Assembly: GCA_017995665.1 (NCBI GenBank)
Contig: JAGOIM010000017.1
Coordinates: 1-14,918, forward strand
Length of the DNA stretch: 14,918 nucleotides
Source: Anaerolineaceae bacterium
GTDB taxonomy: Bacteria > Chloroflexota > Anaerolineae > Anaerolineales > Anaerolineaceae
Direction of reading: 5' to 3'
Within the stretch, counting starts at the first letter, position 1. Each line of letters begins with the position of its first letter. The notes beneath the pieces were generated by a model that did no database searches, was not told the DNA's origin, and saw nothing but the letters and a program-made list of their open reading frames with translations. Shown piece by piece: positions 1 through 6,186 of this stretch. Made by a program: the position numbers and the translations under genes.

Positions 1-90
1 CTGAATTTGGAAATTGCCCCAATTTTTGTGCCGGGCAGGTCTGGCGAAGATAGGGATTTTTTGGCGCTCGTGATTGGAATCTGCCATTAG
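1..90 (+). CDS. C-terminal end of an unidentified protein (partial)
   Basis: Frame 1 is open from the left edge to a TAG stop at 88-90 and encodes 29 residues ending ...FLALVIGICH. The other two forward frames close early (stop at 2-4 in frame 2, at 49-51 in frame 3). The main support is positional: a hairpin followed by a T-run starts exactly at this stop codon, as expected at the end of a real gene. The fragment is too short to assign a family. It could still be non-coding sequence that is open by chance. Confidence 0.4.
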   Translation: MNLEIAPIFVPGRSGEDRDFLALVIGICH

Positions 91-121
91 ACCTCTCATT
101 TTGAAGGTCTGATAGTTTTTT
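87..121 (+). terminator. Rho-independent terminator after the left-edge gene
   Basis: An 8-bp stem pairs 87-94 (TTAGACCT) with 105-112 (AGGTCTGA, one T-G wobble) around a 10-base loop. Six T residues follow at 116-121. It overlaps the TAG stop at 88-90 and lies before the promoter of the HMG-CoA reductase gene, so it should separate the two transcripts. Confidence 0.55.
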
Positions 122-133
122 AGAGTCCTTTTT

Positions 134-142
134 TGCTATAAA
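134..142 (+). promoter_or_regulatory. Extended -10 promoter of the mevalonate operon
   Basis: TG-C-TATAAA at 134-142 is an extended -10 element with no convincing -35 hexamer about 17 bases upstream, where the terminator T-run lies. Transcription would start near 149, giving a leader of about 11 bases. A GGAAG ribosome binding site (150-154) sits 6 bases before the ATG at 161. Confidence 0.45.
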
Positions 143-160
143 TTAGGCTGGAAGATTGAG

Positions 161-1444
161 ATGGACAAGAAATTCTATCAAAAAAGCATTAAAGAACGTT
201 GGGAGACTTTGAAGCTGCAAGCCGGGTTGAGCGATGACGACCTAAGGGCATATTCTCGCGAAGGTGGTTTGGACGCGGAGACGGCTAATGCCATGGTTGA
301 AAACGTGGTCGGGCTTTATAGCCTTCCGCTTGGAATTGCCCAAAATTTCATCGTCAATGGGCGAGAAGTTTTGGTGCCAATGGCAATCGAGGAGCCCTCG
401 GTCGTGGCAGCGGTCTCATTCATGGCAAAAATTGCCGCGCAAAGTGGTGGCTTTCAAGCCGGAATGAGCGCTCAAGAGCTGATTGGTCAATTGCAAATTC
501 TCGATTTGCCAAATCCCGAAAAAGCTGCTGCCGACATTTTAGCCCACAAGGCAGAACTCTTACAGGCAGCCGAAGCCACCCACCCCAGCCTTGCCAAATA
601 TGGCGGCGGTGCTCGTGACATCGAATGTCGCCTTATCAATCAGAGCCCGGCAGGACCGATGCTGATTGTCCATTTAATCGTCGACGTTGGCGATGCGATG
701 GGCGCAAACCTGATTAACTCAATGCTCGAAACGCTTGCTCCTCAGATTGAAAGCCTGAGCGGTGGGCGGGTTCACTTGCGGATTCTCTCTAATCTTTCTG
801 ACCGGCGGCTTGCCTGGGCAAAGCTGCACATTCCGGCGGAAAACCTCGCTTTTGCTGAGCATAGCGGCGAGGAAGTGCGCGATGGCATTATTGCAGCCTG
901 GGCTTTCGCCGAAGTTGACCCTTATCGCGCAGCAACGCATAACAAAGGCGTGATGAATGGCATTGATGCCGTTGTTTTGGCCCTCGCCAATGACTGGCGC
1001 GCTGTCGAAGCGGGTGCGCATGCCTATGCCACCCGTTCTGGGCAATATCGCAGCCTTACGCGCTGGTCAAAAGCCGAAAACGGTGATTTGCTCGGAGAAA
1101 TTGAATTGCCAATGGCTTTGGGCATCGTTGGCGGAGCGACCAAAATTCATCCTACAGCCAAAGCTAATTTGAAATTAATGGGTGTAAAATCGGTGGAAGA
1201 GCTGGGCGGTATTGTCGCCTCAGTTGGTTTGGCACAAAACCTGGCAGCTTTGCGGGCACTTGCCACAGAAGGCATTCAAAAAGGACATATGAGCCTGCAT
1301 GCCCGCCAAATTGCTTTGACAGCCGGGGCAAAACCGGAGCAAGCCGACCGCCTTGCAGCGCAATTGGTTGCTGAAAAAAATATAAAATTAGTCCGTGCCC
1401 AGGAAATCCTGGCACAATGGAATGAAAAAAATGACAGAAGATAA
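161..1444 (+). CDS. Hydroxymethylglutaryl-CoA reductase, class II
   Basis: Cytosolic enzyme of 427 residues that interconverts HMG-CoA and mevalonate using a nicotinamide cofactor. It is the short bacterial class II form with no membrane domain. The catalytic set is complete: Glu78 in MAIEEPSVVAA, Lys262 in HNKGVMNGID, Asp278 in ALANDWRAVEAG and His376 in GIQKGHMSLHARQ. These match E83, K267, D283 and H381 of the Pseudomonas mevalonii enzyme at a constant offset of 5, so the chain is collinear with the family. VGDAMGANLIN (176-186) is the conserved DAMGAN motif. The ATG start has a GGAAG ribosome binding site and the N-terminus has the normal length. Class II enzymes may be degradative (P. 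mevalonii) or biosynthetic (Gram-positive cocci). The adjoining HMG-CoA synthase gene argues for biosynthesis. NADH or NADPH preference cannot be read with confidence. The 3' end overlaps the next gene by 14 bases. Confidence 0.95.
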   Translation: MDKKFYQKSIKERWETLKLQAGLSDDDLRAYSREGGLDAETANAMVENVVGLYSLPLGIAQNFIVNGREVLVPMAIEEPSVVAAVSFMAKIAAQSGGFQAGMSAQELIGQLQILDLPNPEKAAADILAHKAELLQAAEATHPSLAKYGGGARDIECRLINQSPAGPMLIVHLIVDVGDAMGANLINSMLETLAPQIESLSGGRVHLRILSNLSDRRLAWAKLHIPAENLAFAEHSGEEVRDGIIAAWAFAEVDPYRAATHNKGVMNGIDAVVLALANDWRAVEAGAHAYATRSGQYRSLTRWSKAENGDLLGEIELPMALGIVGGATKIHPTAKANLKLMGVKSVEELGGIVASVGLAQNLAALRALATEGIQKGHMSLHARQIALTAGAKPEQADRLAAQLVAEKNIKLVRAQEILAQWNEKNDRR

Positions 1445-2519
1445 ATTCACCCCCCAAGTCGGAAAAAGCAAATTGCTTGTCCCAAAAATTAAAGTTGGCA
1501 TTCAAGGTTATGGTGCTTATGTGCCCCGTTATCGCTTGCCTGCCAAAGAAATCGGTCGAATTTGGGGAAACAGCAGAAGTTACCCGGTCAAAGAAAAAGC
1601 GGTTGCCGGACTTGACGAAGACGTTATCACCATGTCAATCGAAGCGGCTCGCAACGCACTCAAGCGCTCAGAAATTGACGCCAGCCAGCTGCGGGCGGTT
1701 TGGATTGGCTCGGAGTCGCATCCTTATGCGGTTAAGCCCAGCGGCACGGTAGTCGCCGAAGCAATTGGCGCACCAAACGATATTCAAGCCGGAGACTGGG
1801 AGTTTGCCTGCAAAGCCGGGACCGAAGCAATGGTTGCGGCGATGGCGCTGGTTGGTTCGGGCATGGGCGATTATGCCCTGGCGATTGGGATGGACACAGC
1901 CCAGGGGAAACCGGGCGATGCCCTCGAATATACCGCCGCCAGCGGTGGTGCCGCTTATCTGATTGGACCTCAAAAAGGTTCTCTCGCTTCTATAGAGGCT
2001 TCTTATAGTTATGTATCTGACACGCCAGATTTTTGGCGCCGGGAATATCAGGTCTATCCCGAACACGGGCAGCGCTTTACCGGCGACCCGGCCTATTTTG
2101 AGCATGTGATGAGTTCTGCCCAAACGATTTTGGCTGAAACCAACCTGAAAGCCAGCGATTTTGCTTATGCGGTTTTTCATCAACCCAACACAAAATTCCC
2201 TCAACGCGCGGCGAAGATGCTCGGATTCACACCGGAGCAAATTGCCCCGGGCTTGCTGGCAGGTCAAATCGGCAATACCTATTCCGGTGCGGCGATTATC
2301 GGTCTTTCCGCTATCCTGGACATCGCAAAAGAAGGCGACCTGATCTTGATGACTTCCTATGGCTCGGGCGCAGGTTCGGATTCTTTCATTATTAAAGTGC
2401 GCAAAGAACTCAAAAAGCGGCGCGAAAACGCCCTTTCAACCCAAGATTACATTGCCAGACGAACTGAAATTGACTATGCAACTTACCTTCGCTTCCGCGG
2501 AGAGATTGTGACCCGCTGA
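1431..2519 (+). CDS. Hydroxymethylglutaryl-CoA synthase, archaeal type
   Basis: Condenses acetyl-CoA with acetoacetyl-CoA to HMG-CoA, the committed supply step of the mevalonate pathway. The sequence resembles the archaeal subfamily (about 350 residues) more than the bacterial/eukaryotic mvaS family, down to the C-terminal DYATYLRFRGEI. From the chosen start, the nucleophile is Cys127 in WEFACKAGTEAM and the catalytic His is His250 in FHQPNTKFPQ. The acidic residue lies in the GLDEDVITMSIEAARNAL stretch, and GNTYSGA forms the later active-site loop. All active-site motifs are intact. The frame is open back to a GTG at 1395, with ATGs at 1422 and 1431. I chose 1431 because archaeal homologues begin close to VGIQGYGAYVP and a GGA lies 9 bases upstream; 1422 is also possible. 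It overlaps the HMG-CoA reductase gene by 14 bases and the next gene by 1 base, so translation is probably coupled. Confidence 0.9.
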   Translation: MTEDKFTPQVGKSKLLVPKIKVGIQGYGAYVPRYRLPAKEIGRIWGNSRSYPVKEKAVAGLDEDVITMSIEAARNALKRSEIDASQLRAVWIGSESHPYAVKPSGTVVAEAIGAPNDIQAGDWEFACKAGTEAMVAAMALVGSGMGDYALAIGMDTAQGKPGDALEYTAASGGAAYLIGPQKGSLASIEASYSYVSDTPDFWRREYQVYPEHGQRFTGDPAYFEHVMSSAQTILAETNLKASDFAYAVFHQPNTKFPQRAAKMLGFTPEQIAPGLLAGQIGNTYSGAAIIGLSAILDIAKEGDLILMTSYGSGAGSDSFIIKVRKELKKRRENALSTQDYIARRTEIDYATYLRFRGEIVTR

Positions 2520-3688
2520 TGTCAGGCTTGAATGATGTCTACATCGTCGGCATCGGGCAAACCCCGGTTGGCGAACATTGGGATCTTTCCCTGCGAACCT
2601 TGGCGAGACGGGCTTTGGATTTAGCCCGTAAAGATGCAGGCGATTTGCCAATCCAATCGATTTTTGTCGGGAACATGCTGGCTTCGAATGCCTCCCGTCA
2701 GGCAAATTTGGGGGCTTTGGTTGCCGATGAAGCCGGTTTGGCGGGTAAAGTTGAAGCCTATTCGGCCGAAGCAGCCGAAGCTTCCGGAGGTGCGGCTATC
2801 TATCTCGCCTATCAGGCAATCCGTTCCGGCATGGTGGACGTTGCGGCTGTGCTTGGTGTTGAAAAAGTTACCGACGTGGTTGGAGCGGGCATTGAAAACC
2901 GCTTGCTAAGCACCGGAATCGATTCGGACTATGAAGCGGCCGAAGGGCTTACCCTCGTTGGGCAATCTTCGCTGCTTTTGCAACGTTATCTCTACGAACA
3001 TCAATTCCCCCGGGAAGCTTTGGCAAATATCCCTTTGATTGCCCACAATAATGCAGTCAACAATCCGAACGCGATGTATCGCAAGGCAATCAGTTTGGAC
3101 GCCTACCTCAAGGCACGTCAGGATACCGGCACCTTTAATCAATTTGATATTGCGCCAAATGCTGACGGATCGGCAGCGCTGATTTTGACTCGTAAGGACT
3201 TGATTCCCAAAGATTTAGGGCATAAGCCTGTCCAGCTTCTCAGTTCCGCTTACCATACTGACCGCCTGGCTATACATGACCGCCCGGATCCGCTCTTTTT
3301 TGAGGCAGCAGCTGTTTCTACGCAAAGCGCACTTCTAAAAGCTGGAATTAACCTTTCAGATTTAGACTTTTTTGAATATTCTGATAACACGACATTGCAC
3401 GCCTTGCTTTCGCTTGAAGCGGCAGGTTTTGCCCATCGTGGAGAAGCTTGGAAGCTTGCCGGCAACGGTTCGTTGACCTTGGACGGTGCTTTGCCGGTGG
3501 CAACCATGGGCGGGCATAAGGCTCGCGGATTCCCGCTGGGAGCTTCGGGAGTCTATCAGGTGGTGGAAGCTTGTTTGCAGTTGCGCGGTGAAGCCGGAGA
3601 AAACCAAATTTCCCATGCCCGTTTTGGGATGACCCAATCTCTGGCAGCCTCAGCCTCTGCAGCCGCAACCCAAATTTTGACCGCCTGA
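2519..3688 (+). CDS. Thiolase-fold protein lacking thiolase catalytic residues
   Basis: This 389-residue protein is related to the SCP-2/archaeal acetyl-CoA acetyltransferase group that sits beside HMG-CoA synthase in archaea. Scaffold motifs are kept: VGIGQTPVGEHWDLS (10-24), VGNMLASNASRQANLGALVAD (50-70), NNPNAMYRKAIS (181-192), NADGSAALIL (214-223) and GGHKARGFPLGASGVYQ (331-347). The catalytic positions are not. The usual EAACASGG nucleophile motif reads EAAEASGG, with Glu87 for Cys; the VHDAFT-type His is Ser288 in EYSDNTT; the GHP His is Phe338. The only cysteine is Cys352, in a helix after the GFP motif. The frame is intact, and the ATG at 2519 overlaps the synthase stop codon by one base, indicating coupled translation. 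I infer a structural or allosteric partner of HMG-CoA synthase, or an enzyme with different chemistry such as the thiolase-fold aldolases. An automated name of acetyl-CoA acetyltransferase would probably be wrong. Confidence 0.85.
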   Translation: MSGLNDVYIVGIGQTPVGEHWDLSLRTLARRALDLARKDAGDLPIQSIFVGNMLASNASRQANLGALVADEAGLAGKVEAYSAEAAEASGGAAIYLAYQAIRSGMVDVAAVLGVEKVTDVVGAGIENRLLSTGIDSDYEAAEGLTLVGQSSLLLQRYLYEHQFPREALANIPLIAHNNAVNNPNAMYRKAISLDAYLKARQDTGTFNQFDIAPNADGSAALILTRKDLIPKDLGHKPVQLLSSAYHTDRLAIHDRPDPLFFEAAAVSTQSALLKAGINLSDLDFFEYSDNTTLHALLSLEAAGFAHRGEAWKLAGNGSLTLDGALPVATMGGHKARGFPLGASGVYQVVEACLQLRGEAGENQISHARFGMTQSLAASASAAATQILTA

Positions 3689-3693
3689 TTTTT

Positions 3694-3760
3694 CCGCTCC
3701 CTGCTTCCCGTTACCTGTTAGCTGCGTTACCTGTTAGCTGCGTTACCTGTTTCCTGCTTT
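3694..3760 (+). repeat. Degenerate heptamer tandem repeat, tract 1
   Basis: The gap after the thiolase-like gene is built from C-Y-G-Y-T-N-S heptamers: CCGCTCC, CTGCTTC, CCGTTAC, CTGTTAG, then units stretched to 9 bases (CTGCGTTAC). Within it a 16-bp unit, GTTACCTGTTAGCTGC, occurs at 3710-3725 and 3726-3741, with a variant copy at 3742-3757. The tract ends about 50 bases before the next start codon. A related tract is found at 5474-5508. Confidence 0.8.
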
Positions 3761-3772
3761 TCCTTTACATCT

Positions 3773-3790
3773 ATCGGAAAAAATGCCGAT
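3773..3790 (+). promoter_or_regulatory. Short inverted repeat just upstream of a promoter
   Basis: ATCGG (3773-3777) and CCGAT (3786-3790) form a 5-bp inverted repeat around an 8-base loop, ending 3 bases before the extended -10 at 3794. It could be an operator. It lacks a T-run, so it is a poor terminator. A repeat this short can arise by chance. Confidence 0.2.
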
Positions 3791-3793
3791 TCG

Positions 3794-3802
3794 TGTTAAA
3801 AT
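3794..3802 (+). promoter_or_regulatory. Extended -10 promoter, probably giving a leaderless mRNA
   Basis: TG-T-TAAAAT at 3794-3802 matches the extended -10 pattern used elsewhere in the window. It ends 6 bases before the ATG at 3809, so transcription should begin at or within a base or two of the start codon. The intervening bases (TCTCC) look like the opposite of a ribosome binding site. No -35 box is evident. Confidence 0.45.
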
Positions 3803-3808
3803 CTCCTC

Positions 3809-4264
3809 ATGAGTGAAAAAGAAAAAGAAGCTTTCCTCGAAACGCCGGCATCTGCAAAGCATAAGAAAGAACGCATTTGGCAAATCTTCGTACCCATTGG
3901 CGTGATTTGTGTTGTCGTTTTAACCGCTTTGATTTTTCTTATCATCCGGGACGCGGAGGGGTATGCTCCTGGAATAAGTAGTCTTGCAGCTTCGGCTACG
4001 ATTTTAGTTATTCTTCCCGTAATGCTAATCGCATTGATTAATCTGGCGATTATTATTGCTTTAATTTATGGCATGGTTAAACTCAGAGGAGCTGTCCGTC
4101 CGCTTGGCTCACGCGTGCTCAAGGGCTTGGAAAACGCACGCTGGAAAATCACTAATTTTTCTGATGCCAGTGCTCGGGCATTGATGACAATAAACGAAAA
4201 AGCCGAAATGACAAACCAAGCCTTTCGGAGCTTGAACAAGCGTTTAAAGGATAAAAGGAATTAA
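3809..4264 (+). CDS. Small membrane protein of unknown function, two membrane segments
   Basis: This 151-residue protein was not recognised as any family. A charged, Lys/Glu-rich N-terminal tail of about 22 residues is followed by a hydrophobic segment at about 24-46 (IFVPIGVICVVVLTALIFLI), a short linker, and a longer hydrophobic stretch at about 59-90. The C-terminal 60 residues are basic and predicted helical (LENARWKITNFSDASAR, then FRSLNKRLKDKR). The positive residues flanking the membrane part suggest that both ends face the cytoplasm. The ATG at 3809 has no ribosome binding site and lies 6 bases after an extended -10, which suggests leaderless translation. It is followed after 1 base by another small membrane gene and then by ribonuclease Z, so the three probably form one transcript. 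Confidence 0.75.
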   Translation: MSEKEKEAFLETPASAKHKKERIWQIFVPIGVICVVVLTALIFLIIRDAEGYAPGISSLAASATILVILPVMLIALINLAIIIALIYGMVKLRGAVRPLGSRVLKGLENARWKITNFSDASARALMTINEKAEMTNQAFRSLNKRLKDKRN

Positions 4265-4265
4265 T

Positions 4266-4466
4266 ATGAACCAAACTACAAAAACCATTCTTTTGGTTGT
4301 CGGTGCGCTTGTAGGCGCATTTCTGGGATATCGAGCTGTCAAAAACGTTGTTGATGACATCGATGAACAATCCGGTCAACCAGCAATGACTGCTGAAAAA
4401 GGGCTGCAATTAGGCTTGAACGCCGTCAACGCTTTCCAACAAATTAATAAATTAAGACGTAGTTAA
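4266..4466 (+). CDS. Small single-pass membrane protein of unknown function
   Basis: This 66-residue protein has one N-terminal hydrophobic segment, about residues 7-22 (TILLVVGALVGAFLGY), containing a G-x3-G-x3-G glycine-zipper pattern. A short, mostly polar tail follows, acidic at VDDIDEQ and basic at the end (NKLRRS). It resembles YtxH-like small membrane proteins in general build, but I would not assign it to that family. The ATG lies 1 base after the preceding stop codon and has an AAGG ribosome binding site 7 bases upstream, inside the end of the previous gene. Being paired with another small membrane protein suggests that the two act together, which is inference. Confidence 0.7.
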   Translation: MNQTTKTILLVVGALVGAFLGYRAVKNVVDDIDEQSGQPAMTAEKGLQLGLNAVNAFQQINKLRRS

Positions 4467-4486
4467 AAAGCTAAAGGCTTCATACA

Positions 4487-5407
4487 TTGTTTGATCTCAC
4501 CTTCTTAGGCACCTCCGCCTCTGCCCCTTCTATTAAACGCGGTCTTTCTTCGCTTGTTGTTTCGCATGACGAGTATCGCTTCATGGTTGATTGTGGCGAA
4601 GGCACGCAACGTCAAATCTTAAAAGCCGGAATTGGTTTCAAGAGGCTTAACCACATTTTGCTGACGCATGGGCATCTGGATCACATTTTGGGTCTGGCCG
4701 GTTTGCTTTCAACTTTTATGCGCTGGGAAGCGATTGAAGAGGTGAACATCTACGGAAGCCGTCATACAATGGACCGAGTTGACGATTTAGTAAACAGCGT
4801 GGTCCTGCGACATCAACCGGCACCAATCCCCTTGAATTTAATTGAGATTAAACCTGGTTTAATTTTCACCTCGGAGAAGTTTCAAATTACTGCCTTTTCG
4901 GTGGATCATCGCGGTTCTAATTCTTTGGCATATTTGTTTGAAGAATTCGGTCGGCGGCCTTTTCTAAATGAAGCTGCCGAGGCGCTGGGCATTCCGCCCG
5001 GCCCCTGGCGTAAAAATTTGGTTCAGGGGCTGTCAATCACTCTGCCGGATGGGCGTGTTATTGACCCGGAACAGGTTTTGGGTGAGGAAGTGCCCGGCAC
5101 CAGGCTGGCTGTGGTTGGCGATGTGGGCAAACCTGAACGTTTGGTGGAGATTGTGCGCGACGTTGATGCGCTGGTAATCGAGGCAACCTATTTAAAGGAA
5201 GAAAACGAAATGGCAGAAACCTTCGGCCATTCTACAGCTGAGCGCTCGGCAATGCTCGCCAAAGAAGCCGGAGTGGGCAAATTGATTTTGTCCCACCTTT
5301 CACGCCGTTACCGTGATGACCAAATATTGGAAGAAGCGCGTTCCGTCTTCCCCGAATCTTATGTCGCCCGAGATTTTGACAGTTATCAGGTAAAAACCGG
5401 CGCTTAA
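4487..5407 (+). CDS. rnz: Ribonuclease Z (tRNA 3' processing endonuclease)
   Basis: Metallo-beta-lactamase-fold enzyme of 306 residues that cuts the 3' trailer from tRNA precursors. The zinc signature THGHLDH supplies His61, His63, Asp65 and His66. Further metal ligands are His141 (SVDHRGSNSLAY), Asp212 (VVGDVGKPE) and His270 (LSHLSRRYRD). His248 lies in the conserved FGHST motif. The stretch 154-181 (GRRPFLNEAAEALGIPPGP and following) corresponds to the flexible arm that grips the tRNA elbow, marking the full-length short form (RNase ZS). No in-frame ATG is available before the conserved LTFLGTSAS, so the start is TTG at 4487, with AAAGG (4473-4477) 9 bases upstream. It follows the small membrane gene by 20 bases and is probably co-transcribed with it. 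Confidence 0.93.
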   Translation: MFDLTFLGTSASAPSIKRGLSSLVVSHDEYRFMVDCGEGTQRQILKAGIGFKRLNHILLTHGHLDHILGLAGLLSTFMRWEAIEEVNIYGSRHTMDRVDDLVNSVVLRHQPAPIPLNLIEIKPGLIFTSEKFQITAFSVDHRGSNSLAYLFEEFGRRPFLNEAAEALGIPPGPWRKNLVQGLSITLPDGRVIDPEQVLGEEVPGTRLAVVGDVGKPERLVEIVRDVDALVIEATYLKEENEMAETFGHSTAERSAMLAKEAGVGKLILSHLSRRYRDDQILEEARSVFPESYVARDFDSYQVKTGA

Positions 5408-5473
5408 CAATATTCATTGGCAGTATGCAGTTCAGAAGGAAAGCACCACCTTTTCCGTAGGAGAGATTTTTTC

Positions 5474-5508
5474 CCGCTCCCTGCTACCCGTTCCCCGCTC
5501 CCTGCTCC
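5474..5508 (+). repeat. Degenerate heptamer tandem repeat, tract 2
   Basis: Five consecutive heptamers, CCGCTCC, CTGCTAC, CCGTTCC, CCGCTCC and CTGCTCC, lie between ribonuclease Z and maf. The first two match the start of the tract at 3694 except for one base. Both tracts are intergenic, read in the same orientation, and lie shortly before an extended -10 promoter. Confidence 0.75.
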
Positions 5509-5513
5509 GTTAA

Positions 5514-5522
5514 TGATAAAAT
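5514..5522 (+). promoter_or_regulatory. Extended -10 promoter of the maf-pbp-rsgA operon
   Basis: TG-A-TAAAAT at 5514-5522 immediately follows the heptamer repeats. Transcription would begin near 5529, only about 5 bases before the ATG at 5534, giving a nearly leaderless mRNA. The -35 position falls inside the repeats and does not match a -35 consensus. Confidence 0.4.
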
Positions 5523-5533
5523 CCATACTTAAT

Positions 5534-6184
5534 ATGGAAATGCGAAAACTGATTTTGGCATCAAATTCTCCCAGGCGAAAGGAGCTTCTCGCTTTGTTTG
5601 GGTTTCCGTTTACAACAAGCCCCTCGAACACAAACGAGGTAAAGCTCGCTCTCGAAACGCCTGAGCAATACGTAATCCGAATGGCTTACGAAAAGGGGCG
5701 TTGCAAACGATTAGCTCCCGATGAATTTGCCCTTTCAGCGGACACGATTGTTGAATTAGACGGAGAAGTTATCGGCAAACCAACAGACGAAGCTGATGCG
5801 ATTCTCATCTTGAACAAATTACGCGGGAAAACGCACCTCGTTCACACTGCGCTTTCCCTCCATAACGGCGAAACTGACGAAATTATGCGCGATATCTGCC
5901 ACACCAAAGTTAGCATGCGCAACTATTCCGATGAAGAAATTCAAACCTACCTTAACCAAAATAACTATCTCGATAAAGCCGGGGCATACGCCATTCAGGA
6001 TGCAGATTTCCATCCGGTTGAAGGAATCGAAGGTTGTTATAGCAATGTAATGGGTTTACCGCTCTGTAACCTCTATCGCCTTTTGCAGCGGGCAGGCTTT
6101 GGGCTCGACATCAAAATCGCCGAGCGCTGTCAAGGGTATAATGACATCAAATGCGAAGTTTATCCGCAGATACTGATGAGTTAA
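5534..6184 (+). CDS. maf: Maf-like nucleoside triphosphate pyrophosphatase
   Basis: Cytosolic house-cleaning enzyme that hydrolyses non-canonical or excess nucleoside triphosphates to monophosphates and pyrophosphate. From the chosen start it has 216 residues. Family motifs are clear: LILASNSPRRKELL (6-19), the SADTIV motif with Asp70, GKP with Lys82 (81-83), RGKTHLVHTALSL (97-109) and DKAGAYAIQD (147-156). The pattern fits the YhdE-type dTTP/UTP pyrophosphatase subgroup, but substrate choice is inferred. The reading frame continues upstream to 5417 through the heptamer repeats, and I reject that extension. ATG 5534 lies just after the likely transcription start; ATG 5540 is the alternative. 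About 20 residues at the C-terminus extend past the normal family end. The stop is 2 bases before the next gene. Confidence 0.9.
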   Translation: MEMRKLILASNSPRRKELLALFGFPFTTSPSNTNEVKLALETPEQYVIRMAYEKGRCKRLAPDEFALSADTIVELDGEVIGKPTDEADAILILNKLRGKTHLVHTALSLHNGETDEIMRDICHTKVSMRNYSDEEIQTYLNQNNYLDKAGAYAIQDADFHPVEGIEGCYSNVMGLPLCNLYRLLQRAGFGLDIKIAERCQGYNDIKCEVYPQILMS

Positions 6185-6186
6185 TT

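Noticed and set aside
1395..1430. Upstream GTG start for HMG-CoA synthase
   Set aside because: It would overlap the reductase gene by 50 bases and add residues not found in the family; ATG 1431 is closer to the conserved N-terminus.
1668..2267. 199-residue minus-strand open frame within HMG-CoA synthase
   Set aside because: It lies wholly antisense to a well-supported enzyme gene and its translation shows no recognisable motif.
3694..3760. CRISPR array
   Set aside because: The units are contiguous tandem repeats of 7-16 bases without unique spacers.
5438..5456. Terminator after ribonuclease Z
   Set aside because: Only a 5-bp GGAAA/TTTCC stem is present, and the T-run comes about 11 bases later.
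5417..5533. N-terminal extension of Maf through the heptamer repeats
   Set aside because: The translated extension is repeat-derived, resembles nothing in the family, and precedes the likely promoter.
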